A stretch of 64,000 nucleotides of DNA, from positions 90,735 through 154,734 of the forward strand of contig CALGTD010000138.1 in the NCBI GenBank assembly GCA_937901895.1, in the 5' to 3' direction. Both the position numbers and the translations under genes were made by a program. Shown here in pieces: positions 56,373 to 64,000 of the stretch. The notes beneath the pieces were generated by a model that was not told the DNA's origin, ran no database searches, and saw only the letters and a list, made by a program, of their open reading frames with translations. Numbering within the stretch: position 1 is the stretch's first letter; every line of letters starts with the position of its first letter. The DNA comes from an uncultured Spartobacteria bacterium (GTDB taxonomy: Bacteria; Verrucomicrobiota; Verrucomicrobiia; Chthoniobacterales; JAATET01).

Positions 56373-59135
56373 ATGCGGATCGTCCTCTTCCTCGCACTCC
56401 TCGTGTTTGCAGCGTGTCCCGTGCTCGCACAGGCACCTGCGGACCGGATGACGGCCGAGGAACTCTATCTGCAGGCGATCAACGCCTACAACTCGGGCGA
56501 CTACACCGCGGCGGTCGCGGGGTTCGACCGCTTCGAGAAGGAATACGGAGCATCCGAGCAGGGGAAGGCCGTGCTGGCGACGATCCGCCACCCGCTCGCG
56601 ATGAGCCTGCTGCATCTCCAGAAGTTCGACGAGGCGCTCGAGGCGATCGATGAATGCCTGAAGGGAGATCCGAAGCCGACTCCGGAGCAGCGGGAGGATC
56701 TCGTGTTTTACAAGGGAGTCTGCCTGATGCAGGCGGAGGAAACCGAAACCGCCCGCGAGGTGTTTGCGGGATTTGTCCGGGAGTTTCCCGCATCGAAGCA
56801 GACCCAGGAGGCTCTGCTGCTGCTCGCGACGATGTGGCTTCTTGAGGACAAATACGAGGAGGCCGCGAAGGAGTTTGCCGCAATCCGGCCGAAGCTGGAC
56901 GGGGTGAACCGCGGCCGCGCGGCGGTGCTGGAGCTCTATGCGTTGATCGAGGGGGAGCAGCGCGATGCCGCGCTGGCGCTCGTGGTGGAGGAATTTCCGC
57001 GGATGAGCAGCATGCTGCAGATCGCGACGTTCCAGACGCTTGCACTCGGTCTCGGCTCGGATTTCCTCGATGCGGAGGAATACCGGAAGGCGATCCAGGT
57101 GCTGCAGCGCATCTGGACGAAGGAGCGGCTGATGAAATACCAGGAGCGGCGGCTGTCCGAGCTCGAGGATGCGCTGGCCGCCGCGGAAGCGCAGCCGAAG
57201 AGCGACCCGTATCGGAAGGTCCAGCTCAAGCAGATGATCGGGAAGGTCAAGCGGGAGATTGTCAATCTCGGGAAGATCGAGAACTTCGATTCCGCCCTGC
57301 GTCTGCGGCTTGCCGGCGCGTATCAGGGGATGGAGCGCTATCGCGAGGCGGCGTTGATCATGGAGGACATGCTTGAGCGGATGCTTCCGGATCCCGTCGT
57401 GGAATCGGCGTCCACGGCGCTGGTCCAGTGCTGGGCTGCCGTGGAGCGCTGGCCGAAGGCAATCTCCGCGGCGAAGACGTTCGAGGAGAAGTTTCCGAAG
57501 TCGAAGGAGCTGCCCATGGTGCTTTATCTCGGTGGCGTCGCCCAGCAGCGCGCCAACGATCAGGCGGCGGCGATCGCGACGTTCGATAATATCTGCAAGC
57601 GGTTCCCGGATTCCCCGTTTGCACCGCGTGCCCTGTTCATGCGCGGGTTCAGCCAGCTGCTTGCGGAGCGGAATTCCGAAGCCATCGCAACGTTCGAAAA
57701 GTTTGAGGAGGAGCATCCCGATCACGAACTGGCGGATGCCGCGGCCTACTGGAGGACGATGGCGTATTCCCTCGACAAGCAGTTTCCGGAGACACGTCAG
57801 GCGGTCGACGACTACTTGAAAAAACACCCCGACGGCAACCACGTGGGGCTGGCGCTCTTTCGGAAGGCGTATGCCGCGCAGTCGATGAAGGATTACGATG
57901 TCGCGATCCGGGAGTTGCGCAACTACCTCGCGAAATATCCGGGCCACGAGTCCAACAGCGAGGCGCTGCTTCTGCTGGGCGACGCATTGATGGCCACGGG
58001 CGACATGGAGGAGGGGATCGCCACGTTCAAGCGCATCCCTCCAGCAGACACGAAGTTCTTCGAGGAAGGCTGGTTCAAGGTCGGAAAGGCGTATCGCCTG
58101 CTCGAGGAACCCGATGCGATGCGCGAGCACTTCGAGCAGTTTGCGCGGGAGCACCCGCAGAGCCCGCGTGTAGCCGAGGCGATTTACTGGATCGGCTGGA
58201 CGCACCGGCAGGCCGGCGAACCGGAGAAGGCGAAGGAGGCGTATTGGGCGGCGATCGAGGAGCTTGGCGCGAACCCTGCCATCCGCTCGGTCGACGATCT
58301 GTTTCCCGCGCTTCAGAAGCTTTACAAGGGCGACGACGAGCAGCGGCAGTATCTGGCCAGGCTCCGCGACCTGCGGGCGAAGGCGGATGCCGCCGAAGAG
58401 CCGACGCTCGCGATGCGAGCGCTGTGGGCGCAGGCGCGCGCGCGGGAGGCCTCCGATCCCGTCATGGCGCGGCAGTTGATGATCGAGGCGGGGGAGAGTG
58501 CCGATGTGCCGAACACAAATCCGCTGCTGCTTGCGGACTTCGCGCGCGCTCTCGCGGATGCGGGCCGCACCGGGGAGGCGGAGACGATGTGGCGTGATCT
58601 CGTGAAGTGGAACCCCCGGGCGCCGCAGAAGGATCAGGCGCTCGCGTCGCTTGGATTGATCGAGGCGGAACGCGGCAACGAGACGGAGGCGTTGCGGTAT
58701 TTCGACCGTTTCGAGAAGGAAACGACCGGCTCGATGCTCTTCGGAAAGGTGATGCTCGAGCGCGCCGCTTTATTCGAAAAACGCGGGGAGAACGATCTCG
58801 CGCGCAAGGCGCTCGAAGCGCTCCTTGCCAACGAATATGCGGGCGGTCAGGAGAAGGCGGAAGCGCTTTACCGGATCGGCGCGCTGCACATGAAGGAGGG
58901 CAATCCCAAGCTCGCGGTGCCGTATTTCCAGCGCATTTACATCATGCACGGCCGCTGGAGGGAATGGGTGGCCCGGGCGTATCTGGGAAGTGGCGAGGCC
59001 TTTGAAAAGCTCAAGGATACCGAGGCCGCGCGAAAGACCTATGACGAACTCGTTCGGAGGGAGGATCTGGCGGATACGCCGGAGGCCAGAACCGCGCGCG
59101 AGCGGTTGAATGTGTTGGGAGGAGGTCCGGCATGA
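56373..59135 (+). CDS. Large secreted tetratricopeptide-repeat protein
   Basis: 920 residues. Signal peptide about 1-19 (FAACPVLAQ). The body is a chain of TPR-type helical hairpins (AINAYNSGDYTAAVAGFDRF, ALRYFDRFEKETTGSML, KLKDTEAARKTYDELVRRE) in the style of YbgF/BamD-like outer-membrane lipoprotein partners. It is probably a periplasmic scaffold. First gene of a four-gene operon with a periplasmic protein, ExbD and a VWA protein, which suggests a proton-driven envelope machine. The stop overlaps the next start (ATGA). Confidence 0.88.
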   Translation: MRIVLFLALLVFAACPVLAQAPADRMTAEELYLQAINAYNSGDYTAAVAGFDRFEKEYGASEQGKAVLATIRHPLAMSLLHLQKFDEALEAIDECLKGDPKPTPEQREDLVFYKGVCLMQAEETETAREVFAGFVREFPASKQTQEALLLLATMWLLEDKYEEAAKEFAAIRPKLDGVNRGRAAVLELYALIEGEQRDAALALVVEEFPRMSSMLQIATFQTLALGLGSDFLDAEEYRKAIQVLQRIWTKERLMKYQERRLSELEDALAAAEAQPKSDPYRKVQLKQMIGKVKREIVNLGKIENFDSALRLRLAGAYQGMERYREAALIMEDMLERMLPDPVVESASTALVQCWAAVERWPKAISAAKTFEEKFPKSKELPMVLYLGGVAQQRANDQAAAIATFDNICKRFPDSPFAPRALFMRGFSQLLAERNSEAIATFEKFEEEHPDHELADAAAYWRTMAYSLDKQFPETRQAVDDYLKKHPDGNHVGLALFRKAYAAQSMKDYDVAIRELRNYLAKYPGHESNSEALLLLGDALMATGDMEEGIATFKRIPPADTKFFEEGWFKVGKAYRLLEEPDAMREHFEQFAREHPQSPRVAEAIYWIGWTHRQAGEPEKAKEAYWAAIEELGANPAIRSVDDLFPALQKLYKGDDEQRQYLARLRDLRAKADAAEEPTLAMRALWAQARAREASDPVMARQLMIEAGESADVPNTNPLLLADFARALADAGRTGEAETMWRDLVKWNPRAPQKDQALASLGLIEAERGNETEALRYFDRFEKETTGSMLFGKVMLERAALFEKRGENDLARKALEALLANEYAGGQEKAEALYRIGALHMKEGNPKLAVPYFQRIYIMHGRWREWVARAYLGSGEAFEKLKDTEAARKTYDELVRREDLADTPEARTARERLNVLGGGPA

Positions 59136-60052
59136 AACGCGGAGTGCTTCTTCTCGCATTGGCCCTTTCGCTTTCTTTCCCGTCGCGGGGGGGGGCGGCG
59201 GAAGCCGTGGACGTGATCTTTTTGAACGACGCCGCCGGAACGCAACGAGCCGGGCGCGTGACCGGATTCGACGGCACGCACTTCAAGCTGGAGGTGCCGC
59301 TGGCGGTGGGCGCAAACGCGAAGGCGACGGTGTCCGTCTCCCCGGCGGAGGTGGACCGCATCGAATTTGCGCCGGATGCGGCGCTCGATTTGCTGCTGGG
59401 CAATCCCGATGCTCCCGCGACGTCGCTGGCTTCGGAATGGCGTCGCTGGCAGCCGTTTCTTTCCATTGCCAAATCCCCGGCGGGTGCGGTGGGAAATGCC
59501 TTTGCCGCTGCGCTGCTGAAGGATCCTGCGAGGGCGGGCGAGGCGCTGGAAATCTTCTCGCGTGTGGAGAAGGAAGCCTGGAACGAGGACGACCGGATCG
59601 CGGCAGGGCGCGGGCGCCTGCGGGCAATGGTAGCCACCGGGAATGCCGCGGCTGCAGTCGACGAGGCGCAGCGCCTTGCAGAGGAATCCGAAGACCCGTC
59701 GGTGCTGATTGAGGCGAAGTTCATTCTCGCGGAGGCCGCCTTTTCCGCGCTCCGGAAGCTTGTGGAGGAGAATCCGCGATGGATGGAGGATGTCTTTGTC
59801 CGTCCCGAATACGAGCGGCTCTACAATGAGGCGCTCGACCTCTATCTGCATCCCGCCCTGTTCCTGGGATCGGAAGTCGACGCGGCGTCGCGCGGGCTCT
59901 GGGGGGCCGTGAATGTCTACGAATTCGGCGGGGACTCCGGAAATGCCATCGCGACGGCTGAGGACATCTTGATGCTGTATCCCGGAACTCCCTTCGCGAA
60001 GCTCGGGAAGGAATTTCTCGCCGGAGCGGAAGCCGGGAAGGAGGAGGAATAG
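59132..60052 (+). CDS. Periplasmic protein of unknown function in the TPR-ExbD-VWA operon
   Basis: 306 residues. Signal peptide about 1-22 (FPSRGGAAEA). Residues 23-85 form a small beta domain (VDVIFLNDAAGTQRAGRVTGF), and residues 110-300 are mainly helical, possibly TPR-like. I do not recognise the family. It occupies the position where the ExbB/TolQ gene is usually found in comparable verrucomicrobial operons, but it has no matching membrane helices. The overlap with the upstream TPR gene suggests interaction between their products. Confidence 0.75.
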   Translation: MKRGVLLLALALSLSFPSRGGAAEAVDVIFLNDAAGTQRAGRVTGFDGTHFKLEVPLAVGANAKATVSVSPAEVDRIEFAPDAALDLLLGNPDAPATSLASEWRRWQPFLSIAKSPAGAVGNAFAAALLKDPARAGEALEIFSRVEKEAWNEDDRIAAGRGRLRAMVATGNAAAAVDEAQRLAEESEDPSVLIEAKFILAEAAFSALRKLVEENPRWMEDVFVRPEYERLYNEALDLYLHPALFLGSEVDAASRGLWGAVNVYEFGGDSGNAIATAEDILMLYPGTPFAKLGKEFLAGAEAGKEEE

Positions 60053-60058
60053 GACGCC

Positions 60059-60517
60059 ATGCAGCTGAAACGACGCGACGTTCAGACAGTCGAAATGCAG
60101 ATGGGCCCCATGATCGACATGGTGTTCCTGCTGCTGGTCTTCTTCATGGTGACTGCGAAGCCGATCAAGCAGGAGAGCGATATCGACATCGGCCTGCCCG
60201 GCACGGTGAGTCAGGAGGAGTCCGTCGACATTCCCGACGAGCAGCGGATTCTCATCGAGGAAAGCGGCCAGATCGTGCTCAATGACCAGCCGATGGACAC
60301 TCCCGCAAGTCGCGATCTTCCATCGCTGCTGGCAACGCTTGTGCGGTTCAAGGAAGCGGCTGATGCGAACAGGAGCGAGGCATTGATCACGATCGATGCC
60401 GACGACCGCGCAAGCCATCAGCGGATTGTTGACGTGCTCAACGCATGTGCGAAAGCCGGCATCGTGGGTGTGACGTTTTCGGACAGCAGCCTTGGCGGGG
60501 GGGAGGACGAGCTGTGA
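60059..60517 (+). CDS. exbD: ExbD/TolR family biopolymer transport protein
   Basis: 152 residues. Single N-terminal membrane helix MGPMIDMVFLLLVFFMVTA with the essential proton-path Asp20. The periplasmic domain follows (LITIDADDRASHQRIVDVLNACAKAGI). ExbD works only with an ExbB/MotA-type channel pentamer, which is absent from this operon and window, so the partner must be encoded elsewhere. Its stop overlaps the next gene's GTG. Confidence 0.9.
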   Translation: MQLKRRDVQTVEMQMGPMIDMVFLLLVFFMVTAKPIKQESDIDIGLPGTVSQEESVDIPDEQRILIEESGQIVLNDQPMDTPASRDLPSLLATLVRFKEAADANRSEALITIDADDRASHQRIVDVLNACAKAGIVGVTFSDSSLGGGEDEL

Positions 60518-61581
60518 AAGTGGAGTCCGTCCTCGAGAAGGCCGATGAGCGGAAGCGCCTGCGCAAACTGATCTTCACGATCCTTGTCGTGGCCGTGCTG
60601 ATCCATGTGATCGTGGGTGTCGTGGCCGGCGTGATCGTTGTGGCGCGGTATTTTTTGACGCCTCCCGCGCAGTTTGAGGTGCGGAAGGAAATGAAGCTTC
60701 CGGCGAAGGAGCGCGAGCATCGGATGAACATGTCGGAGTTTGACGCCATGGCTCCGAAGCCGAGTTTCAATGACAAGCTGCAGTCGCTGAATCCCTCCAA
60801 GTTTGCGCTGCCCGATGTGCCGAAGATCCCGATGGATCAGATGCTGCCGCTCGATCCGAGCGAAATCGTTTCGGATCAGGTGGCGAGCATTGTGGGCCAG
60901 AGCGTGGGAAGCGGAGCGGGAACGGGAGGCTCAGGAGGTGGAGGCACCGGTTCGGGGATGAGCTTCTTCGGTATTCAGGACACGGGCAGGAGCGTGGTGA
61001 TCGTGGTCGACACGTCGAACTCGATGTTCGAGCGGTCGCGACGGGGACAGCTGCACCGGTTCAACTTCAAGACGATCAAGGAGCAGGCGACGCAGCTCAT
61101 CGACAAGCTGAACATCAACACGCGCTTCAACGTGGTCATCTACGAGGGCGGCTCCATGGCCTTGACGAAGGAGTTGATGCCCGCGACGGACGCAAACAAG
61201 GCGGCGGCGCGGGAGTGGATCGAGGGACTCAGCGAGGACCCCGGAGCATCGATCGGCAGCCGGCCGGGTCGCGGACCGAAACTGATGGAGGGCGGGGGCA
61301 CGCGGCTGGACACCGCGATGAAGCAGACGTTTGGATTCCAGCCGGAGGTGATCTATTTGATCACCGACGGCGAGATCAACCGCGGAGATGGGAAGATCGA
61401 CGAGCGCGAGATGTTGCAGATCGTTTCGGATCTTCAGGCGGGACTCGCCACACCCGCGCGCATTCACACGATCCTCTACGAAACCTCCGTCGTGCGCCCG
61501 GAGGAGGAACGCACGATCAAGGCGCTTGCCCGCCGCAACGGCGGGAAGTCGCGCACGGTGAAGGCGGAGGAGATCAAATAG
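60514..61581 (+). CDS. Membrane-anchored von Willebrand factor A domain protein
   Basis: 355 residues from GTG 60514 (GTGA overlap with exbD). Cytoplasmic tail, TM helix about 20-45 (LIFTILVVAVLIHVIVGVVAG), an extended linker ending in a Gly-rich stretch (GTGGSGGGGTGSG), then a VWA domain with metal site VDTSNSM, GGGTRLD and ITDGEIN. It is probably a periplasmic protein whose VWA domain binds a ligand via a divalent cation. Operon context suggests that ExbD energy drives a VWA/TPR envelope complex. Confidence 0.88.
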   Translation: MKVESVLEKADERKRLRKLIFTILVVAVLIHVIVGVVAGVIVVARYFLTPPAQFEVRKEMKLPAKEREHRMNMSEFDAMAPKPSFNDKLQSLNPSKFALPDVPKIPMDQMLPLDPSEIVSDQVASIVGQSVGSGAGTGGSGGGGTGSGMSFFGIQDTGRSVVIVVDTSNSMFERSRRGQLHRFNFKTIKEQATQLIDKLNINTRFNVVIYEGGSMALTKELMPATDANKAAAREWIEGLSEDPGASIGSRPGRGPKLMEGGGTRLDTAMKQTFGFQPEVIYLITDGEINRGDGKIDEREMLQIVSDLQAGLATPARIHTILYETSVVRPEEERTIKALARRNGGKSRTVKAEEIK

Positions 61582-61586
61582 GGATT

Positions 61587-61621
61587 CGCGAAACGGGAAC
61601 CTGCGCGGGACCCGTTACGCG
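61587..61621. terminator. Imperfect hairpin between convergent genes
   Basis: CGCG-A-AACGGG pairs with CCCGTT-A-CGCG around a short loop, spanning the 33-bp gap and the aminopeptidase stop codon. There is no T-run, so it is weak evidence for a two-way terminator. Confidence 0.35.
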
Positions 61622-62724
61622 AGGTGATCGGGATTCAACTTCCGGAGCGCGGGCGGGACGAACAGGCCGTCCTTGCGGATGAGCTTCCCGTCGAACCAGA
61701 TTTCGCCGCCCCCGTAATCCTTGCGTTGAATGTTCACCATGTCCCAGTGGATGCGGCTCTTGTTGCCGTTGCCACCGATCTCGTAGGCCTGTCCGGGGGT
61801 GAAATGGAACGATCCGGCGATTTTCTCGTCGAACAAGATGTCCCGCATCGGATGCAGGATGTGCGGATTGAAACCGATGGCGAATTCGCCGATGTAACGG
61901 GCTCCCGCGTCGCTATCGAGGATCCGGTTCAGCGCCTTGGTGTTGCTGCCGGTCGCGTTGACGATTCTTCCGTTCTCGAATACGAGGCGGATGTTTTCGA
62001 AGGCGATGCCCTGGTAGATCGTCGGCGCGTTGAAGGTGATCTCGCCCTGGACGCTGTCGCGCACGGGGGCGGTGAACACTTCGCCGTCCGGAATGTTCCT
62101 GAGTCCGCCGCAGGTGACTGCGCCGATGCCCTTGATGCTGAATCGCAGATCGGTGCCGGGACCCTTGATGTGGACGTGGTCCGTCTTGTCCATCAACGCC
62201 TTCAGGGCCTTCATGCCGGGCCGCATCTTCGCGTAATCAAGCGTGCAGACCTTGAAGTAGAAATCCTCGAACGCCTCGGTGCTCATCTGCGCCTGCTGGG
62301 CCATCGCCGGAGTCGGCCAGCGAAGGACCACCCAGCGTGTCCGGTTGATGCGCCAGTCGAGAACGGGCCGCATCTTCGACATCACGAGTTGCATCTTCGC
62401 GTCGGGCACATCGGACATCTCGGTGATGTTGTGGCTTCCGCGAATGGCAATATAGGCGTCCATTTTCTTCATCCGCGCGAGTTCGAGACTGCTGGTGATC
62501 TCGAGCTGGGCGTCGGAAGCCTCGAGGGTCAGCTCGCGGCTGATGCGCGCACGATGGAGCTGGACGAAGGGCGCGGCCTTTGCCGCGCGCACGGCGCGGA
62601 TAAGGGCGATGACAAATTCATCCGGAATGTCGAAGGCGTCGATGAGCGCCTTTTCCCCCGGCTTCAGCGCGGTGGAATGTTTGACGAGGACCCTGGCCAG
62701 CGTGTCAAAGCGTGCGTCGTGCAT
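61615..62724 (-). CDS. M29 family aminopeptidase (AmpS/aminopeptidase T type)
   Basis: 369 residues. Metal-site segments typical of M29 are present: DGEVFTAP (Glu), GEFAIGFNP (Glu), GSFHFTPGQAYEIGG (His) and SRIHWDMV (His and Asp). The N-terminal half (KPGEKALIDAFDIPDEFVIALI) is the partner domain. It is a cytoplasmic co-catalytic metal exopeptidase with broad specificity. Convergent with the VWA operon; 49 bp downstream of the CNNM-like gene on the same strand. Confidence 0.9.
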   Translation of the reverse strand: MHDARFDTLARVLVKHSTALKPGEKALIDAFDIPDEFVIALIRAVRAAKAAPFVQLHRARISRELTLEASDAQLEITSSLELARMKKMDAYIAIRGSHNITEMSDVPDAKMQLVMSKMRPVLDWRINRTRWVVLRWPTPAMAQQAQMSTEAFEDFYFKVCTLDYAKMRPGMKALKALMDKTDHVHIKGPGTDLRFSIKGIGAVTCGGLRNIPDGEVFTAPVRDSVQGEITFNAPTIYQGIAFENIRLVFENGRIVNATGSNTKALNRILDSDAGARYIGEFAIGFNPHILHPMRDILFDEKIAGSFHFTPGQAYEIGGNGNKSRIHWDMVNIQRKDYGGGEIWFDGKLIRKDGLFVPPALRKLNPDHLA

Positions 62725-62773
62725 GGAAGCTCAGAGCTTACCGACGACCGGCGTCCGGGCAAGGCGGTTCGCG

Positions 62774-64000
62774 CTATTCCTTGCGTCCGGCTGCGGCGGC
62801 GGATTCCGAGGGATCGGTGACCGGATCCTTTTTGAAGTGGACTCGGAGCACGCGACGCGGGTCGGAATCGGTGACGGTGACGATCCAGTCGCCGGCGCGG
62901 ATGTTTTCGCCTTTCGCGGGAAGATGGCCGAGTTTCGCCGTGACGTAGCCCCCGATGGTGGTGACCTCCGCATCGGCGAACTTGAAGTCGAGTTTCTCCT
63001 CGAGCTCGTAGAGCGCGTGGGTGCCGTCGACCTCGAATTCACTTTCACTGATCTCGCGATAATCCTGCTCGGCGGTGTCGAATTCGTCCTGAATCACCCC
63101 GACGAGTTCCTCGAGCACGTTGTCGAGGGTGACGATGCCGACGGCGCCGCCGTATTCGTCGACGGCCACGGCAAGGTGGGCGTGATTCGTGAGGAAGAAG
63201 CGCAGGAGCTTCTCGAGCGGCATCATTTCCGACACGTGAAGGAGATCGCGCCGGATGGATTCCAGGTCCTTCCGGCCCGAGTGGACGAGGGCGAGCAGGT
63301 CCTTGATGTGGACGAGCCCGACGGCGTCATCGAGGTGTTCGCGACAGAGTGGAAAGCGTGTATGGCGCGACTCGAGGGCAAGGGCGATCTGCTCGTCGAA
63401 CGGCTCTTCCAGATCGAGATACACGACCTCGCCGCGCGGCGTCATGATGTCGCGGACGATGCGGCGCTTGAGGTCGAGCGCGTTGATGACGATCTCCTTG
63501 CCAAGCGAGGAGACCTCGTCGGCCTTTTCGCTTTCCGTGAGGATGAGGCGCAGTTCCTCTTCGCTGTGGAAGATCTCCGATTCGCCGGCGGGTTCGATCT
63601 TGAAGACGTGGCGGAGGAGGAAGTTCGCGTTGCCGTTAAGAAACCAGATGAACGGCTTGAAAACGATGTAGAAGAGCTTGAGGGGGGCGCTGCAGGTGAG
63701 GGTGACGGCGAGCGACTTTCGGATCGCGAGGGATTTTGGCGCCAGTTCGCCAAGCACGATGTGGAGGTAGGTGATGATGCTGAAGGCGATCGCGAATGCC
63801 ACGCCGTGAATGACGACCGGCGAGCTGATTCCCACGATCGCGAACAGCGGCTCGACCATCGCGGCGGTCGTGTCATCGACCGAGTCGGGCAGCGGGAAGA
63901 CGGTCATGCCGGGCAGCGCCTTCGGCACCAGCACCTGCTCGGCAAAGGCGCCCTGGGTTCCGTAGCCGATGTTGAGTTCGGCCCCGGCCCCGCAGAGGTG
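62774..64000 (-). CDS. CNNM/CorC-type membrane protein with an alcohol-dehydrogenase-like N-terminus, truncated by window edge
   Basis: The C-terminal 360 or so residues are a HlyC/CorC-type CNNM protein: part of the DUF21 membrane domain (YLHIVLGELAPKSLAI, FIWFLNGNANFLL), paired CBS domains (DIMTPRGEVVYLDL, VDEYGGAVGIVTLDN) and a CorC_HlyC end domain (GGYVTAKLGHLP). The first membrane helix of DUF21 is missing. The uninterrupted frame up to position 64000 reads IGYGTQGAFAEQVLVP and VFPLPDSVDDTTAAMVEPL, which matches the N-terminal half of zinc alcohol/sorbitol dehydrogenases, not a CNNM protein. The join falls at VEPL, a string plausible in both families. A real fusion, a recombination scar or an assembly join are all possible. 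Confidence 0.8.
   Translation of the reverse strand, partial: HLCGAGAELNIGYGTQGAFAEQVLVPKALPGMTVFPLPDSVDDTTAAMVEPLFAIVGISSPVVIHGVAFAIAFSIITYLHIVLGELAPKSLAIRKSLAVTLTCSAPLKLFYIVFKPFIWFLNGNANFLLRHVFKIEPAGESEIFHSEEELRLILTESEKADEVSSLGKEIVINALDLKRRIVRDIMTPRGEVVYLDLEEPFDEQIALALESRHTRFPLCREHLDDAVGLVHIKDLLALVHSGRKDLESIRRDLLHVSEMMPLEKLLRFFLTNHAHLAVAVDEYGGAVGIVTLDNVLEELVGVIQDEFDTAEQDYREISESEFEVDGTHALYELEEKLDFKFADAEVTTIGGYVTAKLGHLPAKGENIRAGDWIVTVTDSDPRRVLRVHFKKDPVTDPSESAAAAGRKE

Overview
The window reads as chromosomal DNA of a GC-rich member of the Verrucomicrobiota, most likely the Chthoniobacter/Terrimicrobium (Spartobacteria) side of the phylum. The strongest marker is a complete four-gene Verru_Chthon cassette (pseudopilin-like proteins B, C, A and D, 27935-34337). 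Four PEP-CTERM surface proteins, two of them long beta-strand-repeat proteins of autotransporter type, fit this placement. So do a Ser/Thr kinase coupled to an ECF sigma factor, a GH31 glycosidase, and a GntR/LacI-type hybrid regulator. I found no tRNA, rRNA, CRISPR array, insertion sequence or prophage. Placement rests on recognised families, not on a database search.

Layout. 1-5 kb: the end of a radical-SAM gene coupled to an Lgt-like membrane protein, then the B12-dependent methionine synthase metH. 5-10.2 kb: a CPA2 antiporter, an esterase-fold protein without its nucleophile, and a tightly overlapping operon (PEP-CTERM protein, type II prepilin-like protein, DUF6580-like membrane protein) behind a cobalamin riboswitch. 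10.3-16 kb: phhB, cutC, a CysI-type siroheme reductase followed by a lone NuoG-like protein, and an AraC regulator. 16-28 kb: kinase/sigma pair, GH31 enzyme, two paralogous PEP-CTERM beta-strand proteins sharing an upstream 19-bp element, and a flavin-dependent halogenase. 28-34.3 kb: Verru_Chthon cassette. About 1.1 kb without a confident gene follows, then a GntR/LacI hybrid regulator with a PEP-CTERM gene and a decayed SGNH hydrolase.

38.3-42.4 kb: a group III truncated globin divergent from a MarR regulator, with a 21-bp perfect palindrome between them; DUF488, a second siroheme reductase and an Asp/Glu racemase follow MarR. This looks like a nitrosative/redox stress module. 42.4-49.2 kb: a phosphorelay operon (CHASE3-GAF hybrid kinase with three receivers, CheR, CheB, REC-kinase-REC) with a divergent single-domain receiver. 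49.3-55.3 kb: L,D-transpeptidase, HxlR regulator divergent from an HtrA-thioredoxin pair, nitroreductase, saccharopine-dehydrogenase-like enzyme and a LolC/E permease. 55.3-61.6 kb: a LuxE-like adenylating enzyme divergent from a TPR - periplasmic protein - ExbD - VWA operon with no ExbB. 61.6-64 kb: an M29 aminopeptidase and a CNNM/CorC protein whose reading frame runs, at the window edge, into what looks like a zinc alcohol dehydrogenase.

The best candidates for an undescribed system are the B12-riboswitch surface operon, which lies 3 kb from metH, and the palindrome-controlled globin/DUF488/siroheme-reductase/racemase module.
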